DNA from: Clostridia bacterium
GTDB taxonomy: Bacteria > Bacillota > Clostridia > Oscillospirales > Acutalibacteraceae
NCBI GenBank assembly: GCA_017625835.1
Contig: JAGAKF010000049.1
Coordinates: 1-63,750, forward strand
Direction of reading: 5' to 3'
Length of the DNA: 63,750 nt
Shown here: positions 57,404-63,750 of the stretch, piece by piece
How positions within the stretch are numbered: position 1 is the first letter of the stretch
Layout: every line of letters begins with the position of its first letter
Notes under the pieces: model-generated
What the model was told of the DNA's origin: nothing
The model's database searches: none
Seen by the model: the letters and a program-made list of their open reading frames with translations, nothing else
Translations under genes and position numbers: made by a program

Positions 57404-59050
57404 ATGGCGAAAACGAAAACTAAAGTAAGTTATACTAATTACGGTGATTTCCCTGATATGGATACACTCAAGGAAATCGTTCTTTACGGTGCAAAAAAAG
57501 GTGGAAATAAAAGACACCTTGTTTACAATGATTTCGAAGGTAAAGTTAAGGAAAAGTGCTTCAACGAGACTTTCCATGATGCAACAGGTATCGGCCAATA
57601 TCTTTACGATTGCGGTATGGCAGGCAAGAAAGTAGCTATCCTCAGCGAAAACAGCTACTACTGGGCAATCTGCTACTACGCTTGCGGTATGTCAAGACTC
57701 ACTTGTGTACCTCTTGACGCCAAGCTTCCTGATGCAGATCTCACTGAACTTATGGAGAGAAGCGGATGCAGCGCTATTATCTACACTCAGGATTACGCAA
57801 GTGCAATCAAGATGATGCAGGCTTCTGATAAGGTCGTAATCACAGAGTACATCAAAATGGAAGATTTTGATGAAATCGTTAAGAAGGGCCACGAAAGCCT
57901 TGATGCCGGTAACAAGAGCTTCCTTGAAGAGGAAGTGAAGGGTGATGACCTCGCTTTCATCGTTTATACATCAGGTACTACAGGTAAGAGTAAGGGTGTT
58001 ATGCTCTCTCATAAAAACGTTTCATCAAACGCGATTGCTACCTGCCGTGCTATGACTGCAAGTCATACTATCGCATTCCTTCCGTTTAACCATACTTTCT
58101 CATGGGCAAGTGCACTTATCGCAAGTCCTCTTCTTGCAGAGTGGGGCTACCTTTGTAAGGGTCTTAAGGATATCCAGAAGGATATCGCAACATATCATCC
58201 TCAGCATTTCTCAGCAGTTCCTCTTGCAGTTGAAACAATTTACAAGAGAATCTGGTTCACAGCTAAGAAGCAGGGTAAGGAAGAAATCCTTAAAAAGGGT
58301 CTTAAAATCAGCAATTTCCTTATGAAGCTCGGTATCGACGTAAGACACAAGCTCTTTAAGGAAGTTCACGAAAACCTTGGTGGCGAGCTTGAGATGATCA
58401 TCTGCGGCGGTGCATACCTTGATACAAAGTATGAAAAGGGTCTTTATGATCTCGGTATTCACGTTGTTAACGGCTACGGTATTACAGAGTGTTCACCTGT
58501 TGTTACGGTTAACAGACTTGATGACTTCCGTTTTGGCAGTGCAGGTAAGGCACTCGCTTGTAACGAAATCAAAATCAACGATCCTGACGAAGAAGGTATC
58601 GGTGAAGTTTACATCCGCGGTACTAATGTTATGATGGGTTATTACGATGAACCGGAAGCAACAGCAGAAGCGTTTGACGGCGACTGGTTCAAGTCAGGTG
58701 ACTACGGTTACATTGATAAGGACGGCTTCCTCTTCCTGCGCGGCAGAAAGAAGAACCTCATCGTTCTCAGTAACGGTAAAAACGTTTCTCCCGAAGAACT
58801 TGAAGAAAAGCTTTCAAGCATTGAGTATATCAACGAAGTTGTCGTTTATGAAGAAGATGGAGCTATCGCAGCAGAATTCTTCCTTGACACAGTTTCAAAG
58901 CCTGATGCAAAAGAGCAGATCAAAAAGGATGTACGTGAATTCAACAAGCAGATGCCTGCGTTCAAGCAGATTTCTAAAGTTAAGACACGTGACACGGAAT
59001 TCCCGAAGACAACAACTCTCAAGATCAAGAGAAATTACAACAAGAAATAA
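57404..59050 (+). CDS. AMP-binding acyl-CoA synthetase-like ligase
   Basis: A 548-residue adenylate-forming enzyme. The P-loop-like 'VYTSGTTGKSKGVMLSHKN' is near residue 187. 'NGYGITECSPVVTVNRLDD' is motif A5, 'WFKSGDYGYIDKDGFLFLRG' and 'KNLIVLSNGKNVSPEELEEK' close the active site, and the C-terminal catalytic Lys region is 'FPKTTTLKIKR'. Similar to long-chain fatty acid:CoA ligases. The substrate is not readable. Its RBS (ACGGAG) is moderate. A strong terminator follows. Confidence 0.88.
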   Translation: MAKTKTKVSYTNYGDFPDMDTLKEIVLYGAKKGGNKRHLVYNDFEGKVKEKCFNETFHDATGIGQYLYDCGMAGKKVAILSENSYYWAICYYACGMSRLTCVPLDAKLPDADLTELMERSGCSAIIYTQDYASAIKMMQASDKVVITEYIKMEDFDEIVKKGHESLDAGNKSFLEEEVKGDDLAFIVYTSGTTGKSKGVMLSHKNVSSNAIATCRAMTASHTIAFLPFNHTFSWASALIASPLLAEWGYLCKGLKDIQKDIATYHPQHFSAVPLAVETIYKRIWFTAKKQGKEEILKKGLKISNFLMKLGIDVRHKLFKEVHENLGGELEMIICGGAYLDTKYEKGLYDLGIHVVNGYGITECSPVVTVNRLDDFRFGSAGKALACNEIKINDPDEEGIGEVYIRGTNVMMGYYDEPEATAEAFDGDWFKSGDYGYIDKDGFLFLRGRKKNLIVLSNGKNVSPEELEEKLSSIEYINEVVVYEEDGAIAAEFFLDTVSKPDAKEQIKKDVREFNKQMPAFKQISKVKTRDTEFPKTTTLKIKRNYNKK

Positions 59051-59055
59051 TAACG

Positions 59056-59092
59056 ATCGACCGAAAGCAAAACGCTTTCGGTCGATTTTTTT
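59056..59092 (+). terminator. Terminator of the AMP-binding ligase gene
   Basis: ATCGACCGAAAGC (59056-59068) with GCTTTCGGTCGAT (59074-59086), loop AAAAC, then TTTTTT. It also lies just beyond the convergent peptidase gene. Confidence 0.9.
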
Positions 59093-59765
59093 AGCTTATT
59101 GATTCAATATACTCTTCAAGGCACAATCCTTGTTCGTAGATTTTTGTTGCCGCCTCAGTGCCGACGTACCTGTAATGCCACGGTTCGTTAATTATTCCCG
59201 TTATATCGGTTTTGTCGTCAGGATAGCGTTTGATGAATCCGTACTTATGAGCGTTTTCCTCAAGCCACTTGTAAACATCGTTCGCCTTGCATTTTTTTGT
59301 ATCTGCGTTGATATCTACTGCTATTCCTAGTTGATGCTCGCTTGTGCCGGGTACGGCTACCCATTGCTCAGCGAGCTTTTTCGCTTCTTCAGGAGATTTG
59401 CCTTCGTTTTCGTAAGCTTTCCGCTTGTTGTCGAGTAAGCGCTGCTGTTCTTCTGCAGTTCGATATCCTTGTGCAACAAAAAGCTCAAGTCCAGATGCGC
59501 GCGCATCATTGAACATTTTCTGAAGTTCGGGATAAATGCGCTCGTCAATCTTTTGCTCATTGGAAAGCTTAAGAAGTTTAACTTCATATTTGTCGGGTAT
59601 ACGGTTATCTTTGTTAACAAGTATAAGTTTCCAATCATTTTCAGCTGTTGCGGTGTTTTCATTTTTGCTGAACGGATTATGGGATGAAGGCAACCCTGTT
59701 AAAGAAGCAATAAGTAAACCTGCGAGTATAACAACAATGATTAATACGAATTTCAATTTTTTCAT
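59091..59765 (-). CDS. M15 (VanY-like) D-alanyl-D-alanine carboxypeptidase
   Basis: A 224-residue exported or membrane-anchored zinc peptidase: N-terminal hydrophobic helix (4-24), then the M15B domain. Zinc ligands appear in 'SEHQLGIAVDI' (His and Asp) and 'EPWHYRYVG' (Glu and His). VanY-type enzymes remove terminal D-Ala from peptidoglycan stems. It is the last gene of a GntR-ABC operon, six bases after the permease gene, which links it to cell-wall stress (inference). Confidence 0.9.
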   Translation of the reverse strand: MKKLKFVLIIVVILAGLLIASLTGLPSSHNPFSKNENTATAENDWKLILVNKDNRIPDKYEVKLLKLSNEQKIDERIYPELQKMFNDARASGLELFVAQGYRTAEEQQRLLDNKRKAYENEGKSPEEAKKLAEQWVAVPGTSEHQLGIAVDINADTKKCKANDVYKWLEENAHKYGFIKRYPDDKTDITGIINEPWHYRYVGTEAATKIYEQGLCLEEYIESIS

Positions 59766-59771
59766 AATTTC

Positions 59772-62180
59772 TTATTTTACCAATACTGTTGCGGTTGAAC
59801 CGTCAACGTAAGTAATCTCCATTATCTGATTTTTATTTGAACAGAAGCCGTAAAGAACGGAATTGCCGAGCAGAGACTGTATTTTTGCTTTATCGGTAAC
59901 TACATTCTCGATGTTTTCAAAGGTGTGATTCATATTATCTCCGTACATTGACTTGTATGCATTCATCTGCTTTCCGGTCCAGTATGCCGCATAGAATATG
60001 GGTAGGCATTTACTGCGGTAATTCTCGCCGTAAAGTTCGCCGGGAGTTGCAAGCTTCACACTTTTGATATCATCAATGTCAAACTGATTTTCGAAATACT
60101 TCATAAGGTCGTGCTTTTCAAGGTACTTGATTGTGTTCGTCATATACTTTGTGATAAGCACTGTTTTGATGTCGTATGAATTAAGGTTCCACGATGCCGA
60201 AGCATATTCTCCTTCGGATAAATCGTCGTAGTTATATATTATATCACCGTCATCCTCGATTGTCATTGAACTGCTGAGGCCGAAGGACAGAACACCGATT
60301 TCGTCTTCGGCGGAATGATGATAATACTGCTCTGCTGTGAGGTTGAGAAGGTCCGTATAAATTGCTTCAAAAAGTTCATCGTCAGCGTTACCGAACCAGT
60401 ATCCCTTCGACATATCCTTCGGAAAAATATAGTATGATTCTGAAACCAGCATGCTTGCTTTGTTGAATGCATATAGTCCCGAATCGTGATAGGTGTCGGT
60501 AAACCAGTTTGTTGTCAGGTCAACTACGTATCCTTCGATTTTATTGTCTTCGGTGATATAGCTTGTAAATTTGCCGAAGTTTTCGTTGTTGCCGAGATAA
60601 TCGCGTAATGTGTATTCAACGGGTTTTGTATCGTCGAGGAGCAGAAGCTCTTTGAAAAGTGACTCTGTTGCTTCTGTATAATAACGTCTGCAGATGCTTC
60701 CGTCTTTGAGTGTGTATGTTATTTCGATCGAAGCACCGACAGAATCAGCGCTGCTGTTCTTGATTTTGCCGTCAGAGATCAGCTTTTCGTGAATCTTGAT
60801 TACCTTATTAATCTCTTCGGGCGAAGAGAAAATTATTCCTGGGTAGAATTCATCAACATAATAGGAATAGTTGAGACTGCTGTCCAACGAAATGCTCGAG
60901 TTTTCTGTGTGATAAATACGCTGGTCGAACAGGGCAAATTCAGACGACGTTGAAAGAGAATCCTCCATAAAAATGTGGTTGGTGGATGCTACCGTAACTT
61001 TTTCGATTTCTGTTGTGTCCGGGATATAAGAAGAATAACCGAAAAGACCGCTTGAGAAAACGGTGAAAAATGCGGCAAAACCTATGACGTAAATCGGGAA
61101 TTTCTTAAAGGTGTTTTTAATTTCCTTGCGGCGCTTGTATCCGAAAATAAGCTTGAATATGATGCTTACTATAAGGAATGTTACAAGTCCTATAATAAGG
61201 TTGGATACGTGAGCGTCACCGTGGTCGGAATAAAATATGTACTGCGATATAAGAACAAAAGCATAAAAGGCAGTTGCTGAGCCTGCAACTTCGTTCATTA
61301 CTTTGGCACGCCCCCAAGTACCGCATATCTCGTTCTTACGCTTTCTGAAAGCAAGGTAACCGAGAAGGCAGATTACAACTGAGTAAACAAACGCGCAGAT
61401 AATTCCTGACCAATGGAATATAGTGAGGTTTCGGGGTTCAAATGTATCGAAATACATATTCATAAACGATTCGTCACCGAAATCGTAAAAAGCAAGAAAC
61501 GGCATTGACCAGTTGAAGTTAGCGCGGTTGAGGTCAAATACGGTTATTACGGACGCGCCGTGTGTTGCGCCCCAGAAAAGATTTTCAAGAAAGATTCTGA
61601 AAACTATTGTGAAAACTGACAGTATTGCCGTAAAAACAAGTCCTTCAACGACGTTGCCTACGTTAGAAAATACGGCAGAGCCCAACATAAAAGCAAGGAT
61701 ATATATTGCAAGGAATTGCAGTGCCGTAAGTGTTGCCATGCCTATAAAGTGTAGATTAAGCGGCAGTTCGAAAGAGCAGTAGCATATAGTTTCAACTAAT
61801 GCGGCGGCAAGTATTGATACAGTCATCGGTAAAATACCGCCGAGTATTTTGGCAAAGTAAATGTCTTTTCTTTTCATTCCGAGCGAGAAAATTACATTGC
61901 TGTGTTTTTTGCTCCAAGCGAAGCTGAAAAGCACCATTGCATTGATAAGTCCTGCAGCAATGAAACAAAAACCTGCAATATTCGTAACTCCACCGCTTCT
62001 CAGTTCGTCCCAGAAAAACGGTGAGATTTCATAGTTGAAACGATCAATCAACCAAATTGAGTTATTGAGAGAGAAAAATATAAAACACAAAAAAGCGAGT
62101 ATCGGGAGAACAACGGTTTTCTTCGCCGATTCTTTGAACATAGAAATAAATTGTTTACGAGAAGAGTTTACTGAAGTCAT
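59772..62180 (-). CDS. ABC transporter permease with large extracytoplasmic domain (DUF6449-like)
   Basis: An 802-residue protein. The first ~345 residues hold about nine transmembrane helices of ABC-2 type; another helix at about 355-380 leads into a C-terminal domain of roughly 420 residues with many Tyr, Asp and Ser, predicted outside the cell. This shape resembles clostridial DUF6449 permeases found beside YtrA-type regulators. GGAGG precedes the ATG. Start overlaps the end of the ATPase gene by 26 bases, so translation is coupled. Confidence 0.82.
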   Translation of the reverse strand: MTSVNSSRKQFISMFKESAKKTVVLPILAFLCFIFFSLNNSIWLIDRFNYEISPFFWDELRSGGVTNIAGFCFIAAGLINAMVLFSFAWSKKHSNVIFSLGMKRKDIYFAKILGGILPMTVSILAAALVETICYCSFELPLNLHFIGMATLTALQFLAIYILAFMLGSAVFSNVGNVVEGLVFTAILSVFTIVFRIFLENLFWGATHGASVITVFDLNRANFNWSMPFLAFYDFGDESFMNMYFDTFEPRNLTIFHWSGIICAFVYSVVICLLGYLAFRKRKNEICGTWGRAKVMNEVAGSATAFYAFVLISQYIFYSDHGDAHVSNLIIGLVTFLIVSIIFKLIFGYKRRKEIKNTFKKFPIYVIGFAAFFTVFSSGLFGYSSYIPDTTEIEKVTVASTNHIFMEDSLSTSSEFALFDQRIYHTENSSISLDSSLNYSYYVDEFYPGIIFSSPEEINKVIKIHEKLISDGKIKNSSADSVGASIEITYTLKDGSICRRYYTEATESLFKELLLLDDTKPVEYTLRDYLGNNENFGKFTSYITEDNKIEGYVVDLTTNWFTDTYHDSGLYAFNKASMLVSESYYIFPKDMSKGYWFGNADDELFEAIYTDLLNLTAEQYYHHSAEDEIGVLSFGLSSSMTIEDDGDIIYNYDDLSEGEYASASWNLNSYDIKTVLITKYMTNTIKYLEKHDLMKYFENQFDIDDIKSVKLATPGELYGENYRSKCLPIFYAAYWTGKQMNAYKSMYGDNMNHTFENIENVVTDKAKIQSLLGNSVLYGFCSNKNQIMEITYVDGSTATVLVK

Positions 62181-63054
62181 AATCTGTATCCTCCATTTCT
62201 TCTAAGAATATTTCTTCGAGTGACAACGGGAATCTTTCAACAAGCAACGGATTGCTCTGCGCAATGATTCTTTCAGCTTCTTCAAGATTTTCTGAAACAG
62301 TGAAAGAAACTATCTTTCCGTCTGCTTTGTAGTTTTTGAAATTGATACCTTTAAAAAGATTCTTGTCAACGTTCTGGCTATAAACAACTCTGAATTTGCA
62401 ACGGCTTCCGTTCATATCGTCAACAGCGCAGTCGATTGCGATTTTTTTACCGTTCATAAGAGCGATGTGATCGCACATATCCGCAAGTTCGTGCAGGTTG
62501 TGTGATGAAATAATAATGGAACAACCCTTTTCTGCCATGTAATCGAGCAAAAGCTTCTTGGTCAGATTTCTTTTTGCGGGGTCAAGTCCGTCAAACGATT
62601 CGTCAAGCAAGATTGCTTTCGGCAGGGTAGAGAGCCCGAGTACCATTTCAGCCTGACGTTGCATACCCTTGGAAAATCCCATAATCTTTTTGTTAACATC
62701 AAGACCGAAAAGCCTTGCAAGATTATTAAAGGTATCCATACAGAAATTCGGATAATATCCCTGATAATATCTGGCCATACTTTTCATTGACGATGCAAGA
62801 CCGAAATGAAGATCATCGGGAACGTAGAAAAGCTCCTGCTTTTTCTCGGGATGTTTGAAAAGATCAATCCCGTCAAATTCGATTGTACCGCTGTCGGGTG
62901 TATAAACTCCGGCAATCATCTTAAGTAAAGTTGTTTTACCTGCGCCGTTATAACCTACGAGACCGTAAACTGAAGAATCACCGATCTCGATCGATATGTC
63001 ATCAACGGCGGTAAAATCATCAAATGTTTTAGTAATATTAGAAATTTTAATCAT
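62155..63054 (-). CDS. ABC transporter ATP-binding protein
   Basis: A 299-residue ATPase. Walker A 'GYNGAGKTTLLKMI' near residue 34; a signature-like 'FSKGMQRQAEMVLGLS' in place of LSGGQ; Walker B 'ILLDESFDGLDP'; H-loop in 'IIISSHNLHELADMC'. The C-terminal ~90 residues are an accessory domain. It pairs with the following permease. AGGAGG is upstream; the regulator stop is one base before the start. Confidence 0.92.
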   Translation of the reverse strand: MIKISNITKTFDDFTAVDDISIEIGDSSVYGLVGYNGAGKTTLLKMIAGVYTPDSGTIEFDGIDLFKHPEKKQELFYVPDDLHFGLASSMKSMARYYQGYYPNFCMDTFNNLARLFGLDVNKKIMGFSKGMQRQAEMVLGLSTLPKAILLDESFDGLDPAKRNLTKKLLLDYMAEKGCSIIISSHNLHELADMCDHIALMNGKKIAIDCAVDDMNGSRCKFRVVYSQNVDKNLFKGINFKNYKADGKIVSFTVSENLEEAERIIAQSNPLLVERFPLSLEEIFLEEMEDTDYDFSKLFS

Positions 63055-63055
63055 A

Positions 63056-63424
63056 TCAATTATCCTCCGAATAGATTCGTTCGATAAGAGAAATCAAAGA
63101 GTCTTTGTCGACGCCTTTGGTTTTCATGGAACGTATGTCAGGCTCAATTTCCTTTAATGCTTTGTCAGCAATAGACGTGTTGTCAACTGCATCGCTGGAA
63201 ACGAAGCACCCTCTTCCGACGAGCGAATAAATAACTCCCTCGGTTTCCAGATCAGCAAAAGCTTTCTTAACGGTGTTGACGTTAATGCCTGTCTGCTGTG
63301 ACACAGAACGGATGGAGGGGAGCTGCTCGTTCGGCTTAAAAACCCCCATACGAATAAATAACAGTATTTGATTTTTAATCTGTTCGTAAATTGGAATACG
63401 ACTCCTCTGGTCGATTTCGAACAT
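63056..63424 (-). CDS. GntR family regulator, YtrA subfamily
   Basis: A 122-residue protein that is almost only a winged helix: 'IPIYEQIKNQILLFIRMGVF', 'LPSIRSVSQQTGINVNTVKK', 'EGVIYSLVGRGCFVS'. The short C-terminus without a ligand domain is typical of YtrA-type repressors, which control ABC exporters that respond to cell-wall-active compounds. First gene of the operon. A palindrome at its transcription start suggests autorepression. Confidence 0.92.
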   Translation of the reverse strand: MFEIDQRSRIPIYEQIKNQILLFIRMGVFKPNEQLPSIRSVSQQTGINVNTVKKAFADLETEGVIYSLVGRGCFVSSDAVDNTSIADKALKEIEPDIRSMKTKGVDKDSLISLIERIYSEDN

Positions 63425-63453
63425 TCTATCACCTTCACTTCACTTTTTTTGTT

Positions 63454-63478
63454 CAGGTGTGCTACCTGTGATATCACA
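63454..63478. promoter_or_regulatory. Candidate operator of the GntR-ABC operon
   Basis: TGTGATATCACA (63467-63478) is a perfect 12-base palindrome covering the predicted transcription start. A second inverted repeat, CAGGT/ACCTG (63454-63458 and 63464-63468), adjoins it. Placement fits a repressor site for the YtrA-like protein. Confidence 0.6.
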
Positions 63479-63483
63479 CTTGC

Positions 63484-63512
63484 ATAATACCACATGGAAA
63501 TAACGGTGTCAA
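63484..63512 (-). promoter_or_regulatory. Promoter of the GntR-ABC-peptidase operon
   Basis: Minus strand TTGACA (63512-63507), 17 bases, TATTAT (63489-63484). Confidence 0.8.
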
Positions 63513-63599
63513 CAGTTTTTACCAAATTTTTTCAGCTTTTATTTTTCGTTATACATTAATAAAAGAAAGGTCGATTTTTGATGCTTTTTGCAAAACACC

Positions 63600-63679
63600 C
63601 GGCAAAGTTGAAGAATGAGAAAAATTTTTGAATTTTTTTCAAAAAAAGTGTTGACAAAGGAGGGTGTGTTTGATATAAT
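63600..63679 (+). promoter_or_regulatory. Very strong promoter with AT-rich UP-like tract, probably of an rRNA operon
   Basis: TTGACA (63651-63656), exactly 17 bases, TATAAT (63674-63679): full consensus. The 30 bases before it are runs of A and T like an UP element. No gene start follows before the window edge, while the leader ends with an ACCTTGAAAATTAAACAA stretch resembling sequence found before 16S rRNA genes in Firmicutes. Confidence 0.75.
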
Positions 63680-63685
63680 GTCAAA

Positions 63686-63750
63686 GCTGTCTCGGGGGAA
63701 AACCCCTGGGGAGCAAGGTAAGCACCTTGAAAATTAAACAACGATGAAAA
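63686..63750 (+). promoter_or_regulatory. Leader of a probable rRNA operon (cut by window end)
   Basis: Holds a small hairpin GGGG-AAAA-CCCC (63695-63706) and another AAGGT-AAGC-ACCTT (63715-63728), then the ACCTTGAAAATTAAACAA stretch. Assignment to 16S rRNA rests on this resemblance and promoter strength; no rRNA sequence is visible. Confidence 0.5.

Noticed and set aside
1-63750. Insertion sequences, prophage or CRISPR loci
   Set aside because: No transposase, integrase, phage structural or Cas protein was seen in any reading frame; the only mobile-like item is the non-coding element at 1-318.

Overview
The window reads as a chromosome segment of a low-to-moderate GC Gram-positive anaerobe of class Clostridia, most likely a Ruminococcaceae-type gut or rumen bacterium. 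Pointers are the RBS usage (AGGAGG-like), near-consensus TTGACA/TATAAT promoters, a T-box upstream of thrS, the yabM-yabN-HU-yabO-yabP-yabQ-divIC-yabR gene order known from spore-forming Firmicutes, a HemZ-type coproporphyrinogen dehydrogenase, and cohesin-like and dockerin modules on secreted proteins (cellulosome-type parts). Species assignment is inference.

Layout. 1-320: non-coding element of stacked hairpins bounded by 14-bp inverted repeats. 450-5.9 kb: membrane-anchored cohesin-like protein, membrane protein, DtxR/MntR-type regulator with a DUF3006 partner, and two tandem MgtC-like proteins. 6-12 kb: GH78 rhamnosidase-like enzyme, cysteine synthase homologue, Ig-like surface protein and GH27 alpha-galactosidase. 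12-18 kb (minus): secreted LCAT-like hydrolase with a Cys in the nucleophile elbow, glpA/glpB-like/DUF1667 operon, tRNA-Arg(CCG) and a TVP38 protein. 18-20 kb: secreted cohesin-like/LRR/dockerin protein. 20-30.7 kb: GPH sugar transporter and glycosyltransferase, then a tight housekeeping run recJ-relA-dtd-MBL-hemZ-nucleoside kinase.

30.7-35.6 kb: SpoVB-like flippase, MazG, HU, RqcP, YabP, YabQ, DivIC and S1 protein. The leaders of rqcP and yabP both carry hairpins that involve the ribosome-binding site. 35.6-48.3 kb: lone fumarase alpha subunit, rRNA methyltransferase, a second membrane-anchored cohesin-like protein, MBL hydrolase, pyrimidine nucleoside phosphorylase, YbaK deacylase, alanine racemase, cyclophilin lipoprotein, PflX-like radical SAM enzyme, a dockerin protein, and a DUF362-ferredoxin/B12-type radical SAM pair. 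48.4-57 kb: small exported protein, MFS transporter, and a minus-strand operon led by a T-box and thrS (deacylase, TIM-barrel isomerase, ApgM, GtaA/DUF4965 protein). 57.4-63.4 kb: AMP-binding ligase, then a GntR-ABC ATPase-permease-VanY-like peptidase operon that looks like a cell-envelope stress module. The last 100 bases carry a very strong promoter with an AT-rich upstream tract and a leader typical of an rRNA operon, so 16S rRNA probably begins just beyond the edge.

The most unusual signals are the hairpin element with terminal inverted repeats (1-320), the two RBS-linked hairpins in the rqcP-yabP leaders, the Cys-for-Ser LCAT-like hydrolase, the transmembrane cohesin-like proteins with cytoplasmic tails, and the inverted copy of the tRNA-Arg T-arm.
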